Source: Phragmites australis (Eukaryota > Streptophyta > Magnoliopsida > Poales > Poaceae). From it: DNA of 64,000 bases. Below the pieces are notes generated by a model. That model was not told where the DNA came from. It ran no database searches and worked only from the letters and a program-made list of their open reading frames with translations. The DNA lies in assembly GCF_958298935.1 (NCBI RefSeq), contig NC_084943.1, positions 10,836,001 through 10,900,000 on the forward strand. Direction: 5' to 3'. Of this stretch, positions 33,500 to 44,347 are shown piece after piece. Position 1 is the stretch's first letter. The number at the start of each line of letters is the position of its first letter. A program made the position numbers and the translations under genes.

Positions 33500-34800
33500 C
33501 CTGTTATTCTTCTTATATGTAGGTGGCATGCGGAGGCCGAGAGAACAAGTATCTCATTGACTCTTGTTGTTCGTGCCATATGATAAGAGATGCAACATAG
33601 TTCTCCCGCCTTACCCTGACGAAGTAACATAAGTACATCACATTCGGGGATGATCGAAAAGATAGAGTAAAGGCCAAAGTTATGGTAAGAGTGAGTGAGA
33701 ATTTCACTCTCAAGGATGTGGCTTTGGTGGAGCATTTGGGATACAACTTGCTTTCTATATCTTAGTTGTTGGATGAGAATTTGAAAGTGCGTTTCAAGTG
33801 TAATGCTTCTCGAGTTCTTGATTCCTCGGGCACTTTGATTTGCCAGATTTCTCGAGTAGGGAGAGTCTTTGGAGCTGATTTTTCTGAGTCTTTTGGTTCT
33901 TCACGATGCTTATTTGCTCAACCCTCTTCTAAGCTTTGGATGTGGCATAAGAGACTAGGGCACATGAGTTTTGATTTGCTTTGTCGTTTGAGTGCTCTAG
34001 TTTTGATCCAAGGATTGCCTAAGCTCAAGTTTGAGAAGAACCTTATCTGTGCTCCTTGTTGGCATGGATAGATGGTTGTCACCTCTCACCCATCAGTTAA
34101 TCTAGTGATGACTGAATGACCAGGAGAATTTCTCCATATGGACACTGTTGGTCCTTCCCGGGTTCGTTCATCAGGTGAGAGGTGGTATGTACTTGTCATT
34201 GTTGATGATTTTTCTCGCTACTCTTAGGTGTTCTTTCTTGTGAGCAAGAGTTAAGTGTTCTCACACTTTCAGAGCGTAGCTTTGAGATTGTTCAAGGAAA
34301 TCCCTGGTGCATTGAAAACTATTCGCAGTGATAATGGCACCGAGTTCAAGAACTATCTTTTTGACGCTTTTACCCCATGCGTTCCTTAGCAGAATGGTGT
34401 GGTTGAAAGGAAGAATCACACTTCGGTGGAGATGGCTAGGACGACTCAATAAGCATAGGACTTCTAGAAAGGTTTGGGCTGAGGCCATTAGCACCGCTTG
34501 CTATATCTCCAATCGGATTTTCTTGCGCTCAATCATGCATTTGACTTCTTATGAGGTGCGCTTTGGGAGGAAAACGAAGGTTTCTCACTTGAGAGTTTTT
34601 AGTGGTCGGTGCTTCATCCTAAAGCATGACAATCTTGACAAGTTCGAGTTGCACTCTTCCGATGGGATTTTCTTTTCATGGTCATTCTTACAGGGTTCAT
34701 AGTCTTAACACTAACACCATAATGGAAACATGTGATGTGACTTTTGATGAATCAACCCCGTTTGCTAGTTCTTCTTTCGAGTGTGCAGATGACTAAGAGA
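33500..34800 (+). pseudogene. Sirevirus protease and integrase pseudogene
   Basis: The protease site reads IDSCCSCHM, where the family has IDSGCS. The integrase zinc region follows (WHKRLGHMSFDLL ... CAPC), then the core with MDTVGPS, SDNGTEFKN and a later QNGVVERKN-like stretch holding the catalytic acids. FGRKTKVSHLRVF and SYEVRFGRK mark the region after the core. Several stops and shifts divide it. The minus-strand element at 41208-44068 has the same order and closely similar sequence. Confidence 0.85.
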
Positions 34801-36087
34801 TTGGCGAAAGCATATTCGTAGATGGCGACCTTCCAGCTCTCGGTGATGATAAGGATGATCCACTACTTCCTTCCATCACACTTGCTCCCGAGCTGGCTCC
34901 CACTTCTTCTACACCGACAGAGAGTCCTGCAGCCTCTACTTCCACTTTAGCAGCTTTCGAGCCTACACCAGCTACATTTGAGGGGGAGGTGGTCTCACAA
35001 CGTGAGGCCTGTTAGCATATTCAGTGGATATATCCCCTTCAACAGATAATCGGTGACCTTGGTGAGAGGGTAATAAGATCCAAATATGCATCATACTCAT
35101 TCTATTGGTTTTGCATTTGTTGCTTCTTTTGAGCCCCATGATGTTTGACACGCTATTTCTGATTCAAATTGGGTCAATGCCACGCATGAAGAACTAGAAA
35201 AATTTGAGAGAAACTAAGTTTGGGTCCTTGTAGAGCCACCCCTAAATGTTCACACCAAAGGTACCAAATTGGTTTTCAAAACAAACAGGGAGAGGATGGG
35301 TCTGTAGTGAGAAACAAGGCTAGACTTGTGGCTCAAGGTTTCGCTCAAATAGAGGGATAGACTTTGGAGAAACCTTTGCACCGGTAGCTAGACTTGAAGC
35401 CATTAGGATCATTCTTGCATTTTTGGCCTTGCAAGGTTTCAAGCTATACCAAATGGATGTCAAAAGTGCATTCCTATATGGATTCATAGAGGAAGAGGTC
35501 TATGTCAAGCAACCCCCAGCGAGCATCCTAAATATCCACATAGAGTATACAAGCTTAAGAAAGCTTTGTATGGGCTTAAGTAGGCACCTAGGGCTTGGTA
35601 TGATATGTTTAAGTCTTTGTTAGAACATGGGTATGTGATAGGGTCGGTTGATAAAACTTTGTTCACCTTTAGGCATGGCAATGATTTCCTACTTGTTCAG
35701 ATATACGTGGATGATATCATTTTTTGTGGCTCTTCTCATGCTCTTGTGGCCAAGTTTGCAGAAACAATGTGCAAGGAATTTGAGATGTCGATAATGAGCA
35801 AGCTCAACTTCTACCTTGGACTGCAAATCAAGCAATGCAAGCAAGGTACATTCATCCACCAGACAAAGTACACCAAGGATTTGTTGAAGAAGTTTGACAT
35901 GAGTGATGCGAAGCCCCTGGTGATACCGATGGCTACCTTGACCATGCTTGATCCTGGATGAAGATGGAGAGGAGGTAGACTAGCGTGAGCATAGGAGCAT
36001 GATCAGCTCCCTCCTATACCTGACGGTGACAAGACCTTACATCCAGTTTGCTATCTACTTGTGTGCCCGCTTTCAAGCATCACCAAG
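34801..36087 (+). pseudogene. Sirevirus reverse transcriptase pseudogene, cut at 36087
   Basis: After a Ser/Thr/Pro linker the RT begins near 35210 (VWVLVEPP) and includes [25 protein letters not shown] and the catalytic YVDD box (VQIYVDDIIF at about 35698-35727), then LNFYLGLQIKQ. Frames change at least twice. The text ends in LCARFQASPR at 36087, where gypsy sequence begins. RNase H is missing. Confidence 0.88.
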
Positions 36088-37011
36088 AGCGATGATGCTA
36101 CTCACATTACTGATTTATTCTTCCATGAAATTATTCGCTTGCATGGTATGCCCAATACAATAGTTTCAGATCGTGATACAAAATTTCTTAGTCATTTTTG
36201 GAGAACTTTGTGGAACAAATTGGGGACTAAATTGCTGTTCAGCACTACATGTCATCCCCAAACCGATGGTCAAACTGAGGTTGTTAATCGAATTTTGTCT
36301 ACCATGCTTAGGGCTACTCTAAAGAAGAATCTAAAAATGTGGGAGGAATGTTTGCCTCATATTGAGTTTGCTTACAATCGTTCTGTCCATTCCTCCACAA
36401 AGATGTGCCCTTTCCAAATTGTCTATGGTTTTATTCCTCGTGCACCAATTGATTTGATCTCTGTTTCGTCCTCCGAGGACATGAATTTTGATGCTAACCA
36501 ACGTGCAGATCTGATATTGAAAATACATGAGAAAACCAAGGAGAATATTGAGTGTATGAATGCAAAGAACAAAATTGTAGGTAGTAAAGGACGACAACAT
36601 GTTATCTTTCAACCTGGTGACTTGGTTTGGTTACACTTGAGGAAGGATCGTTTCCCTGCTTTGCGCAAGTCTAAATTGATGCCGCGTGCTGATGGGCCAT
36701 TCAAGATACTTGAAAAAATAAATGACAATGCATATAAACTTGACCTTCCTGTAGACTATGGTGTTTCTTCTAGTTTCAATGTTGCAGATTTGAAGCCATA
36801 TGAAGGTGAGGAAGAGCAGCTTTCGTCGAGGATGACTTCGATTCAAGAAGGGGAGGATGATGAGGACATCACCTCTTTAGTTCCAGCCACATCACCTGTT
36901 GTTTCCACAACTCCAGAAATGATACAAGGACCGATGACTCGAGCTCGTGCACGTGAACTAAACTACGTGATTCTCCTAAGGAATGAAGGTCCAGAACATG
37001 GCAACAAATAA
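36088..37011 (+). pseudogene. CRM-type gypsy integrase fragment, 5'-truncated
   Basis: The frame is open from about 36088 to 37011; the ATG at 36061 lies in the copia part, so the first nine or so residues are chimeric. It contains the second integrase Asp (VSDRDTKFLSHF) and the Glu (DGQTEVVNR), the C-terminal GPFKILEKINDNAYKLDL block, an acidic stretch and [12 protein letters not shown]. It aligns with 59850-60840 of the intact-looking element. The LTR begins within the frame at 36858. Gag, protease, RT and the first integrase Asp are missing. Confidence 0.88.
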
Positions 37012-37508
37012 AGGGGTGATGCGCCACCAATCCTTTGGGCTGGGCCCATGTAATAAAGTCATGTTTTAGGCAGTTTAGAAAATGTTAGAAGGAGATTTCT
37101 CCCTGCCTTTGCTGCTGGCCGAAATCTCCTCCCCCTCCTCCTATTTAGTCCAGGTCAAGCCTCCCTTATGAGGTGGGTTTTTCTTTTGTTTTAGTTTAGC
37201 CATTGTGCAAACATTGATCTTCAGTTGTGTCCAGCGACCACCTGTAAGACAGCAATTGAGAACCCCATATTCGAGTGATTTCAGTTTGCCTACATCTTGT
37301 TCTTGCTTGTTCTTCGATTGCTTGCAGGAATTGAACCTCGTGTTCAGGTTGATCTCGCTATTCCAGCAAGGTCAATAACCATTTGGAGTTGTTTCTGCGA
37401 TTGCTAAGGCGCCCACGACCTGTTCGTTCGTAGTCGGATCGCGAGAGTCACCACCACTCAATCGATATTTATCCTCTCACCGAAAGATCGGGCACTCCAG
37501 GCATATCA
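36858..37508 (+). repeat. 3' LTR of the CRM-type fragment
   Basis: It starts TGATGAGGACATCACC after an AAGGGGAGGA tract and ends GGCATATCA. The end region (GAAAGATCGGGCACTC) matches the LTRs at 54398 and 60641. Its last 154 bases of coding text are shared with the pol frame. Confidence 0.85.
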
Positions 37509-37545
37509 ATTTGCCTCTTGTAATGGTTGTTTTGTCATCAATCAC

Positions 37546-37559
37546 TAAAAAAGGGAGAT
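37546..37559 (+). other. polypurine tract of the outer Sirevirus
   Basis: TTTTGTCATCAATCAC is followed by TAAAAAAGGGAGAT and then the LTR start TGTAGCG. Confidence 0.8.
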
Positions 37560-39233
37560 TGTAGCGAACATGGCCATCTTAGGACATGTATGTGATTTTG
37601 GTAATTAATGACAATATAGTCAATAGGACTAACATGTTTGTCAAGTATATGCTTTAGTAGGTCTCATGGATGCAACAAAAGAGAAGTCACCCAAGCAGGA
37701 ACAAAGAGGAATGAATTGGTCTTGTTCCATAAATTTTGATCTGACCAAATGGGATGGATTTCTGTACAGTTATGTAGAGCTCTTCACAAGATTTCTATAT
37801 AGTCCAAGATCATCAAAATCGGAGTTAGAAGAGAAAATTTATTGTCCAAAATACGAAGTGACAGTCTGCTAAAAGTATACACAGTGGACCATCCGCTATT
37901 CACAATGAATTGGACTTGTTCCATGAATTTTGATGTGATTAAATGGGTTGGATTTCTGTATAATCATTTAGATCTCTTCGTAAGATTTTTATAGAGTCCA
38001 AGATAATCAAAATTGGAGTTTGGAATGGAAAGTTATGCCCAAAATAATTGTTAGTCGGTTGAAAATGTACACGGTAGATATTCCGGCATGTACAATTTTA
38101 AGAGTAGAGGATGATTTGGCGCTCACAAGAAGTTTTTGATGGTTTGTTTTTTTAGAGAGCTTCAAAATAGGGTCTAATACACGCTGGATGTTCTAGCATT
38201 CGCAAAATGAACATGCCGAGCTATTTTTTCCAGAAGGGTTGTAAGATGGTTTGATTGGCTTCGTTTGCCTGTAGGATGTTCCAGTGTTCAAAGAGGACAT
38301 CACGTCGGACCTTCTGGAGTTCACAAGAACGAAAGTGGAGTTCCAACGGCTTGTAATGTTGCGCTCGTCGGACCTTACAGTGAGTACAACAAAATGTGAC
38401 CGTTGGAGCAACGGCTAGTTCACAGGGTTGAGGCTATAAATACCTCTCCATTTGGCCATTTGAGTGGCTGGAATCTAGAGAATCTCAGAGACACTTGAGA
38501 AGACATCCAAGCCACCAAAGTGCTAAAAGTGATCATCCAAGGCATTTAAGCACATGATTAGAAAGTAATTAGTGCTAATACGACTAGAGGGAGTTGTTGC
38601 TAGGTGTTGTTGCCTAGAGAGGGGATCAAGGAGTGATCCTACATTGTACCAAGTGATACGCCAGCACCTTGGAGTCTTGGTGACTCGCCGACACCGTGAG
38701 CCTTGGTGGTTCATACTTGTTGACCCTCCGACATGGTGTGGAGAAGTGACAAGACACTTGTACGGGGACGTGAATACACTTGCCTTGGTGGCTCAAGCTC
38801 CGTAGTGAAGATGTCAGCAAGTGACCGGAAGAGAGGCTTGTGGTGAGGCCTTGCCTTGGTGGCTTAGTGGCTCAACCTACTTGAGGCCTAGGTGGCTCAA
38901 GGGCCGTGATCGGGTGCTGTCCGGGGGCTATAGCTTAGGTGGCTGCTCCAATGTGGACTAGCGGTGGCTTTTATGCCATCAATACTATGAGATAAAAATT
39001 CCTTCTGCAGAGTTTGTTCTTTCTACCATCTTTATGTTTCTGCATTTACATCTTGCAATATACCTTGCATGTTTACTTTCATAGAGTGGTTTGTTAGGAT
39101 TGGCTATAAGTTGCAAACCTTTGGACAGTAGAGTAGACACACTAGATGAACCTGGAGCGCATTTAGATAGAAATTGATATATGTTTAAGTGTCTTAATTC
39201 ACCCGCCCTCTTTGGACGTCACTGGTCTTTTTA
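37560..39233 (+). repeat. 3' LTR of the outer Sirevirus
   Basis: A full copy of about 1674 bp, TGTAGCGAACATGG to CTTTTTA, followed by the TSD GAATT. It has a TATA box at 38435 (TATAAATACC) and the same gene-like downstream text as the solo LTR at 12396. The final CA has decayed to TA. Confidence 0.88.
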
Positions 39234-39238
39234 GAATT

Positions 39239-39800
39239 CATCATTACTTACATCGTTTTCCACACCTTTGGCCATAAAGCACTTGCGTGATGACGACTTT
39301 GATGAAACTCTCGTCACTTGAGCTTGAATCTTCATCTTCACTCACCCATCTTCCTATGCTTGCAAATGCTTTGTCTTTACCCCTTGTCTCCCTTTTGTTC
39401 TTAGTCTTCTCCTCTCTTTTGATATGATCAATTGCGTTGATCAAGTTTTTCATGGAGATTGGATGGTCAATCTTAGTGTTGATCGTCTTGAGGTTATTCT
39501 CCAATCTTGAGATGAGCTTGGCGATCTTGGGATTCATTTCTTAATCTCTTGAGGTGCTTTGCTCGTCTTCTTCATCGCTCTCTTCATCTTCATCACCATC
39601 ATATTCGCTTGAGCTTGACTCTTGCTCTTGCCTTCTCATCTTCATTTGTGGGCATGAAGCTTTCTTGCTTGTGAGTGCAAGGTTCTTGGCACCGAATGAG
39701 GAGGAGGCTTCAACCTCCATGTTCATAGTCATCTCATAAGCGGTGATCATACCGAGAACTTGGCTTGGAGTCATATTGCTAATGTTATTGTTGTTGTAGA
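39239..39800 (-). pseudogene. copia gag remnant, N-terminal side
   Basis: Minus-strand text 39774-39541 has MTPSQVLGMITAYEMTMNME and then an acidic Ser/Glu/Asp run. 39537-39244 has ISRLENNLKTINTKIDHP and DKAFASIGRWVSEDEDSSS. These are typical of a copia gag linker before the zinc knuckle. The frame would continue directly into 28380 once the composite insertion and one TSD copy are ignored. The N-terminal capsid part is missing at the border with the next element. Confidence 0.65.
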
Positions 39801-39852
39801 TTATTGAGACTCGTCATATATAAACCAAATCATATTTCAACTTGGTTTCTCA
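39800..39852 (-). repeat. 3' LTR stub (about 50 bp)
   Basis: After AAGGGGGAGAT the minus strand reads TGAGAAACCAAGTTGAAATA, matching the LTR start at 28900. It breaks off within about 50 bp against copia gag sequence. Confidence 0.65.
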
Positions 39853-41207
39853 ATCTCCCCCTTAATGAGTGCATTGACAACCCTCAAAGCCCAAAAATTT
39901 TGGTTTGAAGAAGTTCAACAAGAAAAGCTCATCCTAGTGACCAAAAACTCAAGAAAAAACAAAAGATGTCACTTGGTATAAGAAGGATCGTAAAAGCTCG
40001 AAGGGAGGCAGAGACAAGCCAAATATGCAAAAGCTCCCCCTTGATGAATGTACAGTTTTCATTATGCAAGATTCTTCTTCTTTGTAATTTAGTGCATAAG
40101 TTTCTCCCCCTTTGGAAATGCAAACATCAAGGGTCAAAAACGCCATGAAGTGCATGAATATGCAAACCTAATGAGCTTTTATAAGTATACCACAAAGCAT
40201 TTGCACAAGGTAGAAACATTAAAGGGTAGAATGTGGAGCTCACAATCGCAACAAGGCTCAAAAATAGACAGTGATATAAGAGCATGATACTTTACAAGCT
40301 AATCCTAAAGAATTGTTAGCGCATTTAAGTTCAAGTAGCTGAATCATGTTAAAAGTGACCACCACATAAACATCCACTTGTGCAAAGGCAATACAAGCAT
40401 CAAGAAACTAGCAAACTTTAATCACAAACTTTGCAAGCATGTATTCATGACAGTAGGCTTTGCAAAGCTCACATATGAAACCAAGACTTAGTTAGATCAA
40501 GTGATTAAAATAAAGTTGATCATTTAGGAACATTTCTTTGTGATTCATATTATCCTCAAGTTGACTTTAGGAACCATAGGCTTACTTCTTTGGCAAATCA
40601 CATGAAGCATCAAGATAACCATATTGGATCATATTTTAACACAAGAAACTTGATTGCTCAAAAGTATTTAAATTGCATAAATTATCGATTTTTCACTTAG
40701 ATCAAGTCAAGTAGTGTCTTTGCGACACAAGGAACACATGTTTCCACAAGGTTCCATCAGGAGCTAAATATTTGATGAAGATAGAAAACATAATACAATA
40801 TTCCCCAATCCACTATCTTGAACCAAGAAGTTTAGAGCAAGATATTCATCCAACTAGTCTTAACACAAGCATTGACTAAGCCAAAAATTAAAAACATAGT
40901 GATCAAGAATGTAGCATTTCATAGTCTACATGATTCATAAAGTTGCCAAGTTTCATATTTAGGAAAGCAAGCTTGCTTGGAATGATTCATGTCAAAGCAT
41001 CAAGAGGAGCCTAAGTTCAAAAGATTGCTCCACACAACTACTCAACTTAGTCCAAATTTAAGTCTGGCAACATACAAGTCAAAGTTCAACTACTATGATT
41101 ATCTTACAAGATGATACACAATATAAATGCAAAAAAAGTGAGATAGAGTATGTATAGCTACAACTCCCCCTCACACAATGCTATAGGGATGGCAAACTCC
41201 AAGTTCT
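39853..41207 (-). other. Sirevirus 3' spacer with multiple polypurine tracts
   Basis: Between RNase H and the LTR stub lie several G-rich tracts on the minus strand: GAGGGGGAGTTGTAGC (about 41170), CAAAGGGGGAGAAAC (about 40105), CAAGGGGGAGCTTTT (about 40035) and TTAAGGGGGAGAT (about 39860). Repeated polypurine tracts before the 3' LTR are a known Sirevirus trait. No env-like ORF of clear protein character is visible here. Confidence 0.65.
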
Positions 41208-44068
41208 CCCCTTAAATAGGCAAATTTTGTTGCATCTAGAAGCTTGATAAAGATGTCGGCAAGCTGGTGTTGGATATCTATGTATCTCAAGTCAATATCT
41301 ATCTTCCCATTATGGTCTCGCAAGAAGTGGAATCTCACATCTATGTGTTTGATTCTGGGTGTTGAACTGGGTTATTGTTTAAGCTAATGGCACTGGTGTT
41401 GTGACACAAAAGTGGCACACTCTTGAAGTCTAACCTAAAATCACTCAAGGTAGCAAACATCCACAAAATATGAGAACAATAGGTAGTGGCAACAACATGC
41501 TCAGCTTCAATAGTTGACTGCGTAACACTAGACTATCTGTGAGTAAGGCCAACACAAAAGAGAAGTACCCAAGAAATGACAAGTATCGGATGTACTTTTT
41601 CTATCAATTCTAGAACCAGCAAAATCCGCATCTAAAAAACCACAAAGAGAGAGAAGAAGATGCAGAAAACCAAAAACCATACTCAAGGGTGTGTTTGAGA
41701 TACCTCAATATGTTCTTTACCACTTGGCGGTAAGATGTCCTTGGTGATGCTTGAAAGTGGGCACACAAGCAGATGGTGAAGTTGATGTTGAGTCTTGTCA
41801 CCGTCATGTACAGGAGGGAGATAATCATGCTCCTGTACTTGCATTGGTCTACCTCCTCTCTATTTGCATTCAGATCAATCATGGTTGAGGTAGCTATCAG
41901 TGTCGCGAAAAGAGCTTCCCATCGCTCATGTTGCACTTCTTCAACAAATCCTTGGTGTAGTTTATCTGGTGGATGAATGTACCTTGCTTGCATTACTTGA
42001 TTTGTAGTTCAAGGAAGAAGTTGAGTTCACCCATTACCGATATCTCAAATTCCCTGCTCATAGCTTCTGCAAACTTGGCCACAAGAGCATGAGAAGAGCA
42101 ACCAAAAATGATATCATCCACGTATATTTGAACAAGTAAAAAATCATTGCCATGACTAAAGTTGAACAAAGTTTTATCAACCGATCCCATCACATACTCA
42201 TGTTCTAACAAGAGGGACTTAAACCTATCATACCAAGCTCTAGATGACTGCTTAAGCCCATATAAAACTTTCTGAAGCTTGTATACTCTATGTGGGTATT
42301 TGAGGTGCCCAAAGCTAGGGGTTGCTTGACATAGACCTCTTCCTCTATGAACCCATTTAGGAATGCACTTTTGACATCCATTTGGTATAACTTGAAACTT
42401 TGGGATGTTGAAAAAGCAAGGAGGATGCTAATGGCTTTTAGTCTAGCTACTGGTGCAAACGTCTCTCCAAAGTCTATCTCCTATATTTGAGTGAAATCTT
42501 AAGCCTCAAGTCTAGCCTTGTTTCTCACTACAGACCCATCCTCCCCTTGTTTGTTTTTGAAAACCCATTTGGTGCTTATGGTGTGAACATTTGGGGATGG
42601 CTCTACAAGGACCCAAACTTGGTTTCTCTCAAAATTTGGCACTGACCCAATTTGAATCAAAAAGAGGGTGTCCAACATTATGGGGCTCAAAAGAAGCAAC
42701 GAATGCAAAATCAGTGAAATGAGCATGATGAGCAGATTTGGATCTTGTTACCCTCTCTCACCAAGGTCACCAATAATCTGTTGAGGGGGATGTATCCACT
42801 GAATGTGCAAAGGAGCCTCGTGTTGTGAGACCACCTCCCCTTCAAATGTAGTTGGTGCAAGCTCAAAAGCAGTTGAAGTGGAAGTAGAGGTTGCAGGACC
42901 CTCTGACGGTGTAGAAGAAGCAGGAGCTAGCTCAGGACCAGGTGTGATGGAAGGAAGTAGTGGATCATCCTCTTCATCACCGAGAGCTTGAAGGTTGCCA
43001 TCTACCAATATGCTTTCACTAATCTCTTTGTCACTTGCACACTCAAAAGCAGAACAATCACAAGGGGTTGATTTATCAAAAGTCACATCACAAGATTCCA
43101 TGATGGTGTTAGTATCAAGATCATAAACCCTGTAAGAATAACGACAAAGAGAATACCCCAAGAGAATCCCGTTGGAAGAGCATGACTTGAACTTAAGGTT
43201 GCAACGCTTTAGGATGAAGCACCGACAGCCGAAAACTCTCAAGTGAGAAACCTTCGGCTTCCTCCCAAAGCGCAACTCATAAGAAGTCAAATTCAAGATT
43301 GAGCACAAGAAAATCCAATTGGAGATATAGCAAGAGGTGCTAATAGCCTCAACCCAAAACTTTCTTGGAGTCCTCTACTCATCGAGCACCGTCCTAGCCA
43401 TCTCCATTAAAGTGCGATTCTTTCTTTCAACCATGCCATTCTACTGAGGAACGTATGGAGCAGAAAATTTATGCTCAATGCCATGTTCAAGGCAGAAAGC
43501 ATTAAAGAAATAGTTTTTGAGCTCGGTGCCATTATCACTGTGAATTGCTTTCAATGTATCGGGGAGTTTCTTGAAAAATCTCAAAGCTAAGCTTGGAAAG
43601 TGTGAGAACACTTCATCCTTACTCGCAAGAAAGAACATCCAAGAGTAGTGAGAAAAGTCATCAACAATGACAAGTACATACCACTTTGCACCAGCCGAAC
43701 AAACCTGGGAAGGACCAACAGTGTCTACATGTAGAAGTTCTCCCGATCGTTCAGTCATCACTAGATTAACTGGTGGGTGAGAGGCGGCAACCATATGCCA
43801 TACCAACAAAGAGCACAAACAAGGTTTTCTCAAACTTGAGTTTAGGAAATCCTCGGATCAAGCCTAGGGCACTCAAATGAGAAAGCAAATCAAAACTCAT
43901 ATGCCCTAGTCTCCTATGCCACATCCAAAGCCTAGAAGAGGGTTGAGCAAATAAGTATCGAGAAGAACCAAAAGACTCAGAAAAATCAGCTCCAAAGACT
44001 CTTCCTACTTGAGAAATCCGTCAAATCAAAGCGCTCGAGGAATCAAGAACTCGAGAAGCATTACTCGT
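41208..44068 (-). pseudogene. pol: Sirevirus pol pseudogene (IN-RT-RH)
   Basis: Minus-strand segments in order: ASRVLDSS (44060), integrase core 43833-43441 (HVDTVGPSQV; HSDNGTELKN), 43308-42748 (YELRFGRKPKVSHLRVFGC, then a Ser/Thr/Pro linker), 42726-42499 RT start (VWVLVEPSPN), 42211-41993 with the YVDD box (VQIYVDDIIFGCSS), 41993-41610 with RYLKHTLEYGFW, and an RNase H end near 41230 (DIFIKLLDATKFAYLRGEL). Stops and shifts divide the parts. The integrase zinc region is only partly present. Confidence 0.87.
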
Positions 44069-44084
44069 TTGTTTCTTGTTTGAA

Positions 44085-44347
44085 ACCCACATATGTTGAT
44101 GAGGCTCTTAAGGATCCGGATTGGGTGATTGCTATGTAAGAAGAACTCAACAACTTCACTCGCAATGAAGTATGGATTCTTGAATATATACCTCAAGATA
44201 AGAACATGATTGGAACCCACATCTGTTGATGAGGCTCTTAAGGATCCGGATTGGGTGATTGCTATGCAAGAAGAACTCAACAACTTCACCCGCAATAAAG
44301 TATGGATTCTTGAATAAATACCTCAAGATAAGAACATGATTGGAACC
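44085..44347 (+). repeat. 130-bp tandem duplication in the RT start
   Basis: The text from GAGGCTCTTAAGGATCCGGA at 44101 recurs at 44231, and AGAACATGATTGGAAC at 44201 recurs at 44331. The two units differ at a few bases. The 130-bp period is not a multiple of three, so it shifts the RT frame. Confidence 0.92.

Larger units (their letters stand above)
28386..39233 (+). mobile_element. composite Sirevirus-type copia insertion (nested and rearranged)
   Basis: Outer ends are TGTAGC at 28386 and TTTTTA at 39233 (a decayed CA). Flanking five-mers are GGATT (28381-28385) and GAATT (39234-39238), a TSD with one mismatch. Inside: outer-LTR start (28386-28899), a different copia element (LTR 28900-31028, gag, integrase, RT to 36087), a CRM-type gypsy 3' fragment (36088-37508), the outer element's polypurine tract and its full 3' LTR (37560-39233). 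The missing half-LTR and missing right ends show deletions after nesting. Confidence 0.85.
39800..44068 (-). mobile_element. minus-strand Sirevirus, partial
   Basis: It contains integrase to RNase H (44068-41208), a long non-coding 3' spacer with several polypurine tracts and only a stub of 3' LTR. It is the same family as the inner copia element at 28900-36087: its RT block around YVDD is closely similar base by base. The 5' LTR, gag and protease are missing, cut at 44068 against the next element. Confidence 0.85.
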
